Source: Oricola indica (GTDB lineage: Bacteria; Pseudomonadota; Alphaproteobacteria; Rhizobiales; Rhizobiaceae). Taken from it: 64,000 nucleotides of DNA. Positions 19,364 through 29,492 of this stretch are shown here, piece after piece. The notes beneath the pieces were generated by a model, which worked only from the letters and a program-made list of their open reading frames with translations, did no database searches and had not been told where the DNA came from. The translations under genes were made by a program, and so were the position numbers. The DNA lies in contig NZ_JAINFJ010000005.1 of NCBI RefSeq assembly GCF_019966595.1, positions 89,824-153,823 of the forward strand. Reading direction: 5' to 3'. Within the stretch, counting starts at the first letter, position 1. Each line of letters begins with the position of its first letter.

Positions 19364-19386
19364 AATTAACCGAAATTCGGTTAATT
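19364..19386. promoter_or_regulatory. 23-bp perfect palindrome between ftsB and pdhA
   Basis: Arms AATTAACCGAA and TTCGGTTAATT match perfectly over 11 bp around a single central A. The site begins 118 bases upstream of the pdhA start and ends 5 bases after the ftsB stop. Its symmetry and AT-rich ends fit a dimeric repressor or activator operator for the pdh operon. It could also fold as a 9-bp stem with a 5-base loop ending ftsB transcription, since CATTTTATCC follows. Confidence 0.55.
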
Positions 19387-19391
19387 GGGCG

Positions 19392-19700
19392 CTATTGCAG
19401 AATTACAATTTCATTCGACCGTGTGAGACCCAAAAGCCGCCGCGCTTGCTCGTCGATCATGTCCCTCTCCAGCGAACCGTCGCGCAGCATCGCCGTCTTC
19501 TTGTCGAGCGCCGCACGACGTGTCTCGAGGCTCTGCAACTCGGCCTCGAGCTTAGCGATGCGCTCTTCATACTGCTGCCCGGACGTCAGCCCCAATGAGC
19601 CGTTGATTGCGTGGTGGCCGAAATAGGCCAAGACCCCGGTCGCGAAGATCGGCAACACGAGATGACGGAGAGGAGAACGGCGACGATGACGGGTCCACAT
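19392..19700 (-). CDS. ftsB: Septum formation initiator FtsB/DivIC-family protein
   Basis: 102-residue divisome protein. A short basic N-terminus is followed by one membrane segment (about 13-30, VLPIFATGVLAYFGHHAI) and a coiled coil (YEERIAKLEAELQSLETRRAALDKK). This is the FtsB/DivIC layout; the C-terminus LLGLTRSNEIVIL also fits. FtsB works with FtsL and FtsQ at the septum. Its place between eno and pdhA is conserved in rhizobia. Confidence 0.9.
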   Translation of the reverse strand: MWTRHRRRSPLRHLVLPIFATGVLAYFGHHAINGSLGLTSGQQYEERIAKLEAELQSLETRRAALDKKTAMLRDGSLERDMIDEQARRLLGLTRSNEIVILQ

Positions 19701-19774
19701 AATACAAAAGCCCTGGATCGGACCTTTGACACTACGCGCTTTTGGTTAAGCGGCGCTAAACGGAGAGCGTTCAT

Positions 19775-20380
19775 ATGATCGAAGACGACTACCGCCCTGG
19801 CTCGAAATCCGGGCGCGACACAGACCGGATGATCGTCATTTCGGGCTGCTCCGGCGGCGGGAAATCCACCCTGATGGCCGAACTTGCGCAACGCGGCTAC
19901 GCAACATTCGCGGAACCGGGCCGCCAGATCGTGCGCGAACAGCAACTGATCGGCGGCACCTCCGTGCCATGGGACGACATGGCCGGATTTCTGGAACAGT
20001 GCGTCATTCGCGCCATTCACTTCCACACATTGGCGCAACCCAATGCGGGTCCGGTATTCTTCGACCGTTCGATGATCGATGCCGTTGCGGCTTTCGAAAC
20101 GACCCAATCGCCGGTCCCGTCATGCTACTACCGGGCAATCGATCGCTGCCGCTACGCACCGATCGTCTTTCTTGCCCCGCCCTGGGAGGAACTGTTCCTC
20201 TCCGATCGCGAACGACAGCACGACTTTGAAGCCGCCGCCGGGGAATATGAGCGCCTCGCTGAGGCCTATCCCCGCCATGGCTATCTCCCGGTCATCCTTC
20301 CAAGGATCACCGTTACCGAACGGGCGGATTTCATCGAGCAGGAACTAAAACGCCGCCGGCTTTGGCCGGCGGCGGTATGA
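19775..20380 (+). CDS. AAA_28-type small P-loop ATPase
   Basis: 201-residue protein with Walker A SGCSGGGKST near residues 23-32 and a conserved FFDRSMIDAVAAF segment, matching stand-alone AAA_28 ATP/GTPases. FAEPGRQIVREQQ and APPWEELF resemble nucleotide or small-molecule kinase-type folds, but the substrate is unknown. It is transcribed divergently from ftsB. Its last codons overlap the hairpin that terminates eno from the opposite strand. Confidence 0.82.
   Translation: MIEDDYRPGSKSGRDTDRMIVISGCSGGGKSTLMAELAQRGYATFAEPGRQIVREQQLIGGTSVPWDDMAGFLEQCVIRAIHFHTLAQPNAGPVFFDRSMIDAVAAFETTQSPVPSCYYRAIDRCRYAPIVFLAPPWEELFLSDRERQHDFEAAAGEYERLAEAYPRHGYLPVILPRITVTERADFIEQELKRRRLWPAAV
20347..20374 (-). 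terminator. Intrinsic terminator of eno, inside the end of the convergent gene
   Basis: CGCCGCCGGC and GCCGGCGGCG form a perfect 10-bp stem with a 4-base loop; on the minus strand TTTTAG follows. It lies 32 bases after the eno stop. The same bases encode residues near the C-terminus (RRRLWPAA) of the plus-strand ATPase gene. Confidence 0.8.
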
Positions 20381-20405
20381 AGCGTGCTGGACAGCGCGAA
20401 GCTGG

Positions 20406-21764
<1,359 letters not shown>

Positions 21765-21844
21765 TCATCCCGAAAATCATTGTCAGGCCCGAATCGGCGT
21801 CCAGCGTCGCATTTGCTTTGGGGGCGCAACCCGTGGAGGACACC

Positions 21845-21964
21845 ATGACACGGATCGCAGGAGCACTGACTTTCGCCTTCATCACGCTTGGCTTGCTGAC
21901 GTCAGGCCATGCGCCGCAGAATACGGTCGGTGCCGAGGAACTGGTAATCGTCGCCGGAGACTGA
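21845..21964 (+). CDS. 39-residue secreted or membrane peptide
   Basis: Small gene with a strong ribosome site (GGAGGA, spaced 5 bases) before an ATG. The product has an MTR basic start, a hydrophobic stretch (AGALTFAFITLGLLTSG) and a short polar tail (AEELVIVAGD), so it is probably a signal peptide or single membrane segment plus a very short mature part. It ends directly against the stop of the convergent kdsA. Function unknown; sequence alone cannot prove expression. Confidence 0.55.
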   Translation: MTRIAGALTFAFITLGLLTSGHAPQNTVGAEELVIVAGD

Positions 21965-22795
21965 TCAGCGGGATTTCGCGATCCTGTCGAACGCCACCAG
22001 CGTCTCGATCAGGCGCGGCATATCAGCAAGCGGCACCATGTTGGGACCATCGGACGGCGCATTGTCCGGATCCTGATGCGTCTCGACAAAGACGCCGGCG
22101 ACACCCACAGCGACCGCCGCCCGCGCCAGCGTTTCCACGAAGCGCCTTTCACCACCGGAAGAGCCGCCCTGCCCGCCCGGCTGCTGAACGGAATGCGTTG
22201 CGTCGAAAATCACCGGTGCACCGGTCCCGGCCATGATCGGCAGTGAGCGCATGTCGGAAACGAGCGTGTTGTAACCGAAGGAAACGCCGCGCTCCGTCAA
22301 GAGCACATTCGGATTGCCGCCCTCGACCACCTTGGCGAGCACGTTTGTCATGTCCCAAGGCGCGAGGAACTGCCCCTTCTTCACGTTGATGACGCGTCCC
22401 GTGCGGGCCGCCGCAAGCAGCAGGTCCGTCTGCCGGCACAGGAAGGCCGGAATCTGCAGGATATCGACCACCTCGGCCACGTCGGCGCATTGCGCCTCGG
22501 TATGAATGTCGGTCAGCACCGGAAAACCGAACTCGGCTTTCAGGTCTGCGAAGACCGGCAGGGACTTGTCGATGCCCAATCCGCGTCGGCCCGAGAGCGA
22601 CGTGCGGTTGGCCTTGTCGAAAGACGATTTGTAAACGAGACCGATACCCGCCTTTTCGCATATTTCCTTCAGCGCGCCCGCCATGTCGAAAGCATGGTCC
22701 CGGCTTTCCATCTGGCATGGACCGGCGATCAGCGATAGCGGCGCATCATTGCCGAACGCGACGTTGCCGGCCGTAACGGAGCTGTTGGGGGTCAT
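21965..22795 (-). CDS. kdsA: 2-dehydro-3-deoxyphosphooctonate aldolase (KDO-8-P synthase)
   Basis: 276-residue enzyme condensing arabinose 5-phosphate with phosphoenolpyruvate for the KDO of lipopolysaccharide. Motifs: [46 protein letters not shown] and [14 protein letters not shown] in IPAFLCRQ and ATHSVQQ are the residues conserved in the metal-independent and metal-dependent classes alike. The start overlaps the VOC gene stop by four bases. Confidence 0.96.
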   Translation of the reverse strand: MTPNSSVTAGNVAFGNDAPLSLIAGPCQMESRDHAFDMAGALKEICEKAGIGLVYKSSFDKANRTSLSGRRGLGIDKSLPVFADLKAEFGFPVLTDIHTEAQCADVAEVVDILQIPAFLCRQTDLLLAAARTGRVINVKKGQFLAPWDMTNVLAKVVEGGNPNVLLTERGVSFGYNTLVSDMRSLPIMAGTGAPVIFDATHSVQQPGGQGGSSGGERRFVETLARAAVAVGVAGVFVETHQDPDNAPSDGPNMVPLADMPRLIETLVAFDRIAKSR

Positions 22796-23721
22796 GCCGA
22801 CGCCTGTTCCTGAAACGCGATGAAGCAGCCCTGCCCCGCAGAGGCGTCGACGACGACACGATTGTGCATCTCGCGAAACGCTGTCGCGTGATGTTCGAGC
22901 GTCCGGCGCACAGCTGCAAGCGAGCGAACCGAGAGGATGATCCCCTCCAGCCGCAAACCCCGACCGGCCACCGAGCGCTTGACGCCGAAATAGGCGGACA
23001 GGCCTTCCGGGGTCATCACATTGACGAGCGCGTTTTCCGCGGCGATTTCCAGTCCGAACGAGTGCGCCTCGTCGTCCCGGTTGTTGACCACCTCTTGCAG
23101 GAGATACTGGAAGTCGGTCGGATTCGCTTCGCTGAGCACGATCTCGACGATGCCGGACACGCCGTTTTCGTGAACCTCGAGCGCACTGCGATCGACCTTG
23201 GGTTGGGCGACACGTTCGCAGGTGAAGAAGAAGGAATCGGGAGACCGCAGGTCCGCCGCGAACGCCAGCAGGAATTCCGCCTTGTCCTTATCACCCTGGG
23301 CATTGATGAACTTGCGCGAAAACGAAAGCTTCTTGCCGGCGGAAAAGCCGGTCTTGCGGAACGCCTTGTGATCGGCCTTCGCGTCATCGGTCAGAAAAGC
23401 GATTGCGGAAAAGCCGTTATCGCCGTTGCGAAAGCGAAACGCCTGATCGCGCGCGGTGAAGACATTGCCCTTGCGCGCTGTCGCCTCACAATCCTCGCGT
23501 TGGGCGATACCCAATGGCTCCAGAAACGTGCCGTCTGCAAAGTAGATGCAGGCGTTTTCGGTGCCGAACGGATGCAAGCCGTCCGGCGCGACCGTGAACC
23601 CCAGTGCGGAAAACCGCGCGCGCGCCATTTCGAGGCTTTCCACCGGCAGGACCGCGTGGTCGAGGATGCGCGCCTTGCGCGGCTTTTTGATCGCTTTCGA
23701 CATTGGCGTGATTTGCATCAT
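22792..23721 (-). CDS. VOC-fold (glyoxalase-like) protein
   Basis: 309-residue protein with two vicinal oxygen chelate-type repeats: an N-terminal unit beginning [24 protein letters not shown] with [16 protein letters not shown], and a second with [21 protein letters not shown]. This fits the glyoxalase-like domain family of uncharacterised rhizobial proteins that resembles 4-hydroxyphenylpyruvate dioxygenase-type folds. The second start, MSKAIKK at 23703, is possible. Translationally coupled to kdsA by a four-base overlap. Substrate unknown. Confidence 0.82.
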   Translation of the reverse strand: MMQITPMSKAIKKPRKARILDHAVLPVESLEMARARFSALGFTVAPDGLHPFGTENACIYFADGTFLEPLGIAQREDCEATARKGNVFTARDQAFRFRNGDNGFSAIAFLTDDAKADHKAFRKTGFSAGKKLSFSRKFINAQGDKDKAEFLLAFAADLRSPDSFFFTCERVAQPKVDRSALEVHENGVSGIVEIVLSEANPTDFQYLLQEVVNNRDDEAHSFGLEIAAENALVNVMTPEGLSAYFGVKRSVAGRGLRLEGIILSVRSLAAVRRTLEHHATAFREMHNRVVVDASAGQGCFIAFQEQASA

Positions 23722-23810
23722 TTACCGGGGGCGTTCAAGCGCTTCATTACCACCGCGCATGTCTGTCCTAGATGCAACAGGCAGCGGGGACGGTGAAAAT
23801 GGAGGTGGCG

Positions 23811-24239
23811 ATGCAATCGCGATCGGGGTTCGCACTGGCGCTTATGGCGGCGCTGGCAATCAGTACATTCCCGGCCAAGGCGCAATCGGCGGATGAACAA
23901 CAGGCGCAGGATGTGGTGACGCGACAACTGGAAGCGTTCCTGTCCGGCGATTTCGAACAGGCATATTCCTACGCGTCTCCGGATATCCGGAAGATTTTTC
24001 CGACGCTCGACCGTTTCATGGCGATGGTTCAGACTGGTTATCTGCCGGTGCTGCGGCCAGGCAACTACGCCTTCGGCCGCGTCGAACGCCTTGCCGACGG
24101 GCGACTCGTCTGGGAGGTCATGATCAATGGCCCCGATGGATCCGACTACACCGCTGCCTATTTCATGGAAATGCAGCCCGACGGATCGTGGAAGGTCGAT
24201 GCCGTCACGATGCGCAGGGGCGCGGCCGGCATGACCTAG
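23811..24239 (+). CDS. Exported DUF4864 protein
   Basis: 142-residue protein starting at an ATG preceded by GGAGGT at the right distance. A signal peptide is clear ([20 protein letters not shown], cleavage after AKA likely). The mature part has an NTF2-like pattern, [32 protein letters not shown] and a C-terminal [18 protein letters not shown], which fits DUF4864. Periplasmic, function unknown. Its stop shares CTAG with that of the convergent tgt. Confidence 0.83.
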   Translation: MQSRSGFALALMAALAISTFPAKAQSADEQQAQDVVTRQLEAFLSGDFEQAYSYASPDIRKIFPTLDRFMAMVQTGYLPVLRPGNYAFGRVERLADGRLVWEVMINGPDGSDYTAAYFMEMQPDGSWKVDAVTMRRGAAGMT

Positions 24240-25366
24240 AGCGGGTCGATATCGCCGCGTTCCCACGCCGCTTCGGTTTGCGCGCTGAACGCGGCGTAGT
24301 TCCGCGACGCGATCGCATCCCGGATGCCCTGCATCAATTGCTGGTAGTAATGGATGTTGTTCCATGACAGCAGCATCGCGCCGAGCGCCTCGCCGGAGCG
24401 GATCAGATGATGCAGATAGGCGCGTGAATAGTCCCGCGCTGCCGGACAGGTCGACTCCTCGTCGAGCGGCCGATGATCTTCGGCATGACGTGCATTCCTG
24501 AGATTCACACGTCCGCGGCGCGTGAAGGCCAGTCCATGGCGCCCGGAGCGCGTGGGCATCACGCAATCGAACATGTCGACGCCATGCGCGACCGAGCGAA
24601 GGATATCCTGAGGCGTTCCAACCCCCATCAGATATCGCGGCCGATCTGCCGGCAGGATCGGACAGGTGACATCCAGCATGGCGAGCATGACTTCCTGCGG
24701 TTCGCCGACCGCAAGACCGCCGATCGCATAGCCCTTCAGGTCGAGCCCGGTGAGCGCCTTCGCGGAATCCTCGCGCAGTTTCTCGTCATCGCCGCCCTGA
24801 ACGATCCCGAACATCGCCCTCTCGGGCTGCTCGCCGAATGCGGTCTTGCAGCGTTCGGCCCAACGAAGCGAGAGCTCCATGGCCTTGCGGATGACGTCCG
24901 GTTCCGCCGGCAGAGCCACGCATTCATCGAGTTGCATCTGGATATCGGATCCGAGCAGGCCCTGGATCTCGATGGACCGTTCCGGGCTCATTTCGTGGCG
25001 CTTTCCATCGATATGCGACTGGAAGACGACGCCCTGCTCGCTCATCTTTCTCAGACCGGCAAGCGACATGACCTGGAATCCGCCGGAATCCGTCAGGATC
25101 GGATAGGGCCAGCGGATGAATTCGTGCAATCCGCCGAGCCGAGCCACCCGTTCGGCGCCGGGACGCAACATCAGATGGTAGGTGTTACCCAGAATGATAT
25201 CGGCGCCGGCGTCGCGCACCTGATCGAGATACATTGCCTTGACCGTGCCGACCGTGCCCACAGGCATGAAGGCCGGTGTACGGATATCACCGCGCGCGGT
25301 CTTGACGAACCCGGTCCGCGCCGCGCCGTCGGTCGCCAGCAGTTCGAAGGTAAATGGAGTCGTCAT
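24236..25366 (-). CDS. tgt: tRNA-guanine transglycosylase Tgt with degenerate zinc site
   Basis: 376-residue enzyme that exchanges guanine 34 of tRNAs for the queuosine precursor preQ1. The TIM-barrel active site is intact: D93 in [12 protein letters not shown] and the nucleophile D264 in [18 protein letters not shown]. The C-terminal zinc site of bacterial Tgt (three Cys and one His) is not: aligned positions are S305, C307, A310 and N336 ([20 protein letters not shown]). The fold may hold without metal. It overlaps queA by one base and converges on the DUF4864 gene. Confidence 0.95.
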   Translation of the reverse strand: MTTPFTFELLATDGAARTGFVKTARGDIRTPAFMPVGTVGTVKAMYLDQVRDAGADIILGNTYHLMLRPGAERVARLGGLHEFIRWPYPILTDSGGFQVMSLAGLRKMSEQGVVFQSHIDGKRHEMSPERSIEIQGLLGSDIQMQLDECVALPAEPDVIRKAMELSLRWAERCKTAFGEQPERAMFGIVQGGDDEKLREDSAKALTGLDLKGYAIGGLAVGEPQEVMLAMLDVTCPILPADRPRYLMGVGTPQDILRSVAHGVDMFDCVMPTRSGRHGLAFTRRGRVNLRNARHAEDHRPLDEESTCPAARDYSRAYLHHLIRSGEALGAMLLSWNNIHYYQQLMQGIRDAIASRNYAAFSAQTEAAWERGDIDPL

Positions 25367-26433
25367 CAGGCGGCCTCTTGGGGGAACAGCAGGCAGGCAT
25401 CCCCGTAGGAATAGAAACGATAACCGGTTTCGATCGCATGGGCATACGCCGCCCGCATCGTATCGAGGCCGCTAAAGGCCGAAACCAGCATGAAAAGCGT
25501 CGAACGCGGCAGATGAAAGTTGGTCATCAGTACATCGATTGCCCGGAACCTGTACCCAGGCGTGATGAAGATGTCGGTCGCACCAGCCCACGGCTCGATT
25601 AGGCCGCTTTCCGATGCGGCGCTTTCCAGAAGCCGCAGCGAGGTCGTACCGACCGCAACCACACGGCCGCCATTCGCACGGGCTTCGTTCAGCATCGCTG
25701 CCGTTTGCGCATCCACGTGGCCGATCTCCGCATGCATCTTGTGCGCGGTCGTATCCTCGGCTTTAACCGGAAGAAACGTGCCCGCCCCGACATGCAGCGT
25801 CACGAAGGCGCGACGGATGCCGGCTTCATCGAGTGCCGAAAATAGGTCGTCCGTAAAATGCAATCCGGCAGTCGGAGCGGCGACGGCCCCTTTTTCGCGG
25901 GCATAGATCGTCTGGTAGTCGCGCCGATCCTGCGCATCCTCCGCCCGTTTGGAAGCGATATAGGGCGGCAAGGGAACATGACCGACCAGCGCAAGAGCGG
26001 CGTCCAACGCCCCGCCGGCGCGGTCGAACCGCAACTCGGCCTCGCCCTCGTCGCCCTTCGACAGGACTTCGGCTGCGAGATCGTGACCATTGGCGCCGAA
26101 ATCGACCCGGTCGCCGGGCTTGAGCTTCTTTGCGCCCCGTATGAACGCCTTCCAGCGATCCGGACCGACACGCATATGCAGGGTCGCGCCGACATGCGCC
26201 GTCGCGCCGTCCGCGCGAATGCGGACGCCTTCCAGTTGAGCCGGAATGACCTTGGTATCGTTGAAGACGAGCACGTCTCCCGGCCGCAAAAGGCCGGGAA
26301 GTCGGTTCACCGTCGTATCAGACAGATCCTCGCCGGGCTTGACGACGAGCAGCCGCGCGCTGTCACGCGGCGAAGCCGGCCGGATGGCGATCCGGTCGTC
26401 CGGCAGGTCGAAATCGAAGGCGTCTACACGCAT
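25366..26433 (-). CDS. queA: S-adenosylmethionine:tRNA ribosyltransferase-isomerase QueA
   Basis: 355-residue enzyme converting preQ1-tRNA to epoxyqueuosine-tRNA using the ribosyl part of SAM, the step after Tgt. Family motifs: the N-terminal [49 protein letters not shown] and [15 protein letters not shown]. The stop codon overlaps the tgt start by one base, so both queuosine genes are coupled. Confidence 0.97.
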   Translation of the reverse strand: MRVDAFDFDLPDDRIAIRPASPRDSARLLVVKPGEDLSDTTVNRLPGLLRPGDVLVFNDTKVIPAQLEGVRIRADGATAHVGATLHMRVGPDRWKAFIRGAKKLKPGDRVDFGANGHDLAAEVLSKGDEGEAELRFDRAGGALDAALALVGHVPLPPYIASKRAEDAQDRRDYQTIYAREKGAVAAPTAGLHFTDDLFSALDEAGIRRAFVTLHVGAGTFLPVKAEDTTAHKMHAEIGHVDAQTAAMLNEARANGGRVVAVGTTSLRLLESAASESGLIEPWAGATDIFITPGYRFRAIDVLMTNFHLPRSTLFMLVSAFSGLDTMRAAYAHAIETGYRFYSYGDACLLFPQEAA

Positions 26434-26459
26434 GGGTTCCGCCTGCCGGCCTTAACGGA

Positions 26460-26966
26460 TTACTGGTCCGCAGCGATCTTCATGGAGACGATCGAATCGG
26501 GATCGCGCACGGGTTCGCCGCGCTTGATCTTGTCCACATTGTCCATGCCTTCGACCACCTGGCCCCAGACGGTGTACTGGCGATCGAGGAAGGATGCGTC
26601 CTCGAAGACGATGAAGAACTGCGAATTGGCGGAGTTCGGATTCTGCGCCCGCGCCATGGAGCACACGCCGCGCGTATGGTTGGCGTCGTTGAACTCGGCG
26701 GCAAGATCCGGCTTCGATGAACCGCCCATGCCCGCGCGCGACGGATCGAAATTGTCGGAGTTCTTGTTGCCGAAACGCACGTCGCCGGTCTGCGCCATGA
26801 AACCGTCGATGACACGATGGAAAACCACGCCGTCATAGTCACCAGCACGAGCCAGTTCCTTGATCCGGGCGACATGGTTCGGCGCGAGATCGGGCCGCAA
26901 CTCGATGACGACGGGACCGACGGTCGTTTCCATGAGCAGCGTGTTTTCGGGGTCCTTGTAGGCCAT
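26460..26966 (-). CDS. ppiB: Cytoplasmic cyclophilin-type peptidyl-prolyl isomerase
   Basis: 168-residue cyclophilin that catalyses cis-trans isomerisation of prolyl bonds. Catalytic signature VVFHRVIDGFMAQTGD with the active Arg, then QNPNSANSQFFIVFEDASFLD. No signal peptide from the ATG at 26964-26966, which is preceded by AAAGGCG-type purine-rich sequence, so it acts in the cytoplasm. It is about half identical to the exported cyclophilin 37 bases upstream, suggesting tandem duplication followed by loss or gain of the export signal. Confidence 0.95.
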   Translation of the reverse strand: MAYKDPENTLLMETTVGPVVIELRPDLAPNHVARIKELARAGDYDGVVFHRVIDGFMAQTGDVRFGNKNSDNFDPSRAGMGGSSKPDLAAEFNDANHTRGVCSMARAQNPNSANSQFFIVFEDASFLDRQYTVWGQVVEGMDNVDKIKRGEPVRDPDSIVSMKIAADQ

Positions 26967-27003
26967 GTGGCGCCTTTCTTCGATTTTTTGGATTTGCCGT
27001 GAC

Positions 27004-27606
27004 TTATTGTGCGTCCGCCGCGATGACAACCTTGATCATCCGGTCAGGATCGGAGACCGCGCCATTGTTGGCCTGAGTCCCTTTCTTGATCTTGTCGACG
27101 AATTCCATGCCGCTGACCACCTCACCAAACACGGTGTACTGGCCGTTCAGGAAGCTTCCCTCATCGAACATGATGAAGAACTGCGAGTTGGCGGAATTCG
27201 GGTTTTGCGCCCGCGCCATGCCGACCGTGCCGCGCACGAAGGGTTCGCTTGTGAATTCGGCCGGAATGTCGGAGAGGTTCGAACCGCCGGTGCCGGCACG
27301 GCCCGGCTGAAAGCCGTTCTCCATGTCGCCGAACTGGACGTCGCCGGTCTGCGCCATGAAACCCGGAATCACGCGGTGAAAAGCGACATTGTCGTATTCG
27401 CCGTTGCGCACGAGCGTCTTGATCTGCGCGACATGCTTCGGCGCAAGGTCCGGACGCAGACGCACGACCACATCGCCATCTTCCAGCTTGATGATCATCG
27501 TGTTTTCCGGATCGGTCGTTTCCTGTGCGACAGCGGCTGGCCCGGCCAGCGCGATACCGAAAGTCGCCGCGCAGGCGGCCATGAAGACGCGTTTCGTCAG
27601 GTTCAT
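27004..27606 (-). CDS. ppiA: Exported cyclophilin-type peptidyl-prolyl isomerase
   Basis: 200-residue cyclophilin with an N-terminal signal peptide (MNLTKRVFMAACAATFGIAL, likely cleaved after AVA before QETTD). Catalytic motif VAFHRVIPGFMAQTGD and QNPNSANSQFFIMFDEGSFL. A periplasmic protein-folding factor. Lies between coaD and ppiB on the same strand with gaps of 26 and 37 bases, so one operon coaD-ppiA-ppiB-queA-tgt is likely. Confidence 0.95.
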   Translation of the reverse strand: MNLTKRVFMAACAATFGIALAGPAAVAQETTDPENTMIIKLEDGDVVVRLRPDLAPKHVAQIKTLVRNGEYDNVAFHRVIPGFMAQTGDVQFGDMENGFQPGRAGTGGSNLSDIPAEFTSEPFVRGTVGMARAQNPNSANSQFFIMFDEGSFLNGQYTVFGEVVSGMEFVDKIKKGTQANNGAVSDPDRMIKVVIAADAQ

Positions 27607-27632
27607 TTGTGAGTTCCTCGAGAGTGTAGCGT

Positions 27633-28127
27633 TCAGTTGAATTTCGCGCGCAGCGCCGTATCGACGGCCGCGGGAACGAACGGGCTGGTGTCACCGCCCA
27701 TCGACGCGATCTGGCGCACCAATGTGGCGGTAATCGTGCGAACCGAGGGGCTCGCCGGAAAGAACACCGTCTGAAGATCGGGCGCCATCATCTCGTTCAT
27801 GCCGGCCATCTGCATTTCGTAATCGAGATCCGTCCCGTCTCGAAGCCCACGAACAAGCGCCTTCGCGCCATGGTCCCGGGCGGCATTCACGATCAAGCCA
27901 TCGAAACTGACGATCGTCACCCGCTCTGGTGAAAGATTTTCACTTTCAATGACTTGCTTGATCAAGCTCACGCGCTCATCGAAGTCGAAAAGCCCTTTTT
28001 TGCCGGGATGCGTACCGATAGCGATCACCGCCCGGTCGAATACCGCCAATGTGGCCCGCAACACATCGATGTGGCCGTTTGTGATGGGGTCGAAGGACCC
28101 GCCATATATCGCGACATGCTCTGTCAT
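27633..28127 (-). CDS. coaD: Phosphopantetheine adenylyltransferase CoaD
   Basis: 164-residue nucleotidyltransferase for the penultimate step of coenzyme A synthesis. The nucleotide-binding motif is [15 protein letters not shown] (T/HxGH), followed by [16 protein letters not shown] and [17 protein letters not shown]. The C-terminal phosphopantetheine-binding stretch is [19 protein letters not shown]. First gene of the operon that ends with tgt. Confidence 0.96.
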   Translation of the reverse strand: MTEHVAIYGGSFDPITNGHIDVLRATLAVFDRAVIAIGTHPGKKGLFDFDERVSLIKQVIESENLSPERVTIVSFDGLIVNAARDHGAKALVRGLRDGTDLDYEMQMAGMNEMMAPDLQTVFFPASPSVRTITATLVRQIASMGGDTSPFVPAAVDTALRAKFN

Positions 28128-28187
28128 GGCGAGAGCCTCTAGCCCAGAATCGACGCGCGGGAAAGGGACCCGGCGGTTTAAACCGGA

Positions 28188-28604
28188 TCACCCGTTTATG
28201 CACTGAACCGGAAAAACAGCCGCTCCCTCGAAGGAAAGCACGCCCGCCTCGGCGTAGGTCTTGTCGCCGGAGGCCTGGAAGAGCCGCAGCGAAACGACGA
28301 TGCGTTCGACATTGGGATCGGTGAAATCGACGATGACGCGCGTGTTGTCCGCGTATCCCTGCCCGAAAATGAATGGCCGTTCGTCGCCGCTCGCATTGGT
28401 CGACCAGGTGTCCACCCCGTCGGTGGCAAAGGCGCTCAACACGTGCAGAACAGGGAGATGTCCGACACCGATCGAAATGGACGCACCGGATCCGTCCGTC
28501 GCGTCGCAGATGATGTCTCCGGACGCCTGCGCGGGCCGCGCATGCATCCCAACTGCAACCAAAATCGTGATTGCGGCGTTTAGTGCATATCGGGACTTAA
28601 ACAT
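28188..28604 (-). CDS. Exported protein of unknown function
   Basis: 138 residues from an ATG preceded by GGAGGT. An N-terminal signal peptide (LNAAITILVAVGMHARPAQA) is followed by a small domain with two cysteines (IICDATDG and PVQCING, the latter at the extreme C-terminus) that could form a disulfide in the periplasm. Beta-strand-like repeats such as RVIVDFTDPNVERIVVSLRLF suggest a sandwich fold. I do not recognise the family. Confidence 0.72.
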   Translation of the reverse strand: MFKSRYALNAAITILVAVGMHARPAQASGDIICDATDGSGASISIGVGHLPVLHVLSAFATDGVDTWSTNASGDERPFIFGQGYADNTRVIVDFTDPNVERIVVSLRLFQASGDKTYAEAGVLSFEGAAVFPVQCING

Positions 28605-28641
28605 GGCGACCTCCAGTGCCAACCCGGAACCATACTGCCAC

Positions 28642-28661
28642 GATGTGCGCGAATGCACATC
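28642..28661. repeat. Inverted repeat in a divergent promoter region
   Basis: GATGTGC and GCACATC pair perfectly around a 6-base spacer. It lies between the start of the exported-protein gene and the 28-residue peptide gene, where either promoter could be controlled. Confidence 0.35.
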
Positions 28662-28711
28662 CACCGCGTGAAAAATAAGGCTTAATCCGTCTCAACAAAG
28701 GAGACACCGAC

Positions 28712-28798
28712 ATGATCGCTTTTTTCGCAATGTCCATGATGCTCGTTACCGCAGCCTTCGCAGTTCCGGCCCTGATGCCGAAAAAGGCCGCGCACTAA
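28712..28798 (+). CDS. 28-residue hydrophobic peptide
   Basis: Short gene with a good ribosome site (AAAGGAG, 7 bases before ATG). The product is one hydrophobic segment rich in Met, Ala and Val (FFAMSMMLVTAAFAVPAL) with a basic end (MPKKAAH), so it is probably a single-pass membrane peptide. It is followed after 7 bases by the stop of the convergent LysE-type gene. No family recognised. Confidence 0.5.
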   Translation: MIAFFAMSMMLVTAAFAVPALMPKKAAH

Positions 28799-28805
28799 TT
28801 GTCGA

Positions 28806-29432
28806 TCAGGCGGCGCGCCGGGCAGCCAGCATCCACAGGCCGCCGCCGATCAGACACGTTCCGGACACGCGTTCGACCAGTCGAATGTTACGCCGGTTCA
28901 GCCATCCGCCCGTTCTCCCCGCCGCGAACGCATAAACGCTGTCGCAAACAGTCGCCACGACCACAAAGGTCGCGCCAAGAAGCACCGTTTGCGCGGCGGG
29001 ATTTCCCGAAGTCGAGACGAATTGCGGTATGAAGGCGCCGAACAGGAACAGCGCTTTCGGGTTCGACCAGATAACGACGAATCCCTGCCAGAAATATCCC
29101 CATGACGACCGCCTCGCCAGGTTCGGATCCGCCTCCCCGAGCGATCCGTCTGCCCGCCAAAGCTTGACGCCGAGCCATATCAGGTAGAGCGCGCCCACGA
29201 CCTTCAGTACTATGAACGCCTCGCCGACAATCGCCACCACGGTATTCAGGCCGACCGCGAGGATCGTGATCATCGACAGAATGCCGAATTGCGTACCCGC
29301 CACGTTGAGCAAACCCGCCTTCGAGCCGGCGCGCAATGAATTGGCGATGATGACTGTCACCGTCGGTCCGGGGACAACGACGATAAGAAAGCTGGCAATC
29401 GCAAAGGCCAGCAAGGCGTTCAGGTCGATCAC
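28806..29432 (-). CDS. LysE/RhtB-family amino acid exporter
   Basis: 208-residue inner membrane protein with about six hydrophobic segments. The N-terminus LLAFAIASFLIVVVPGPTVTVIIANSLRAG, then LNVAGTQFGILSMI and VGALYLIWLGVKLWR, are typical of the LysE/RhtB family, which exports amino acids and derivatives. Substrate not predictable. Lies 60 bases after gyrA on the same strand but separated from it by a stem-loop. Confidence 0.92.
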   Translation of the reverse strand: MIDLNALLAFAIASFLIVVVPGPTVTVIIANSLRAGSKAGLLNVAGTQFGILSMITILAVGLNTVVAIVGEAFIVLKVVGALYLIWLGVKLWRADGSLGEADPNLARRSSWGYFWQGFVVIWSNPKALFLFGAFIPQFVSTSGNPAAQTVLLGATFVVVATVCDSVYAFAAGRTGGWLNRRNIRLVERVSGTCLIGGGLWMLAARRAA

Positions 29433-29448
29433 GATAAGGCGTATCCCG

Positions 29449-29481
29449 GGCTGTGGCTGTCCGGTCGACTAAGCCACAGCC
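29449..29481 (-). terminator. Stem-loop downstream of gyrA
   Basis: GGCTGTGGCT and AGCCACAGCC pair perfectly over 10 bp around a 13-base loop, 12 bases after the gyrA stop. No T-run follows on the minus strand, so it may be a weak terminator or a transcript-stabilising stem. Confidence 0.45.
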
Positions 29482-29492
29482 TCAGACCCGTG

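Noticed and set aside
19364..19386. CtrA binding site in the palindrome
   Set aside because: TTAA boxes are 11 bases apart instead of 7.
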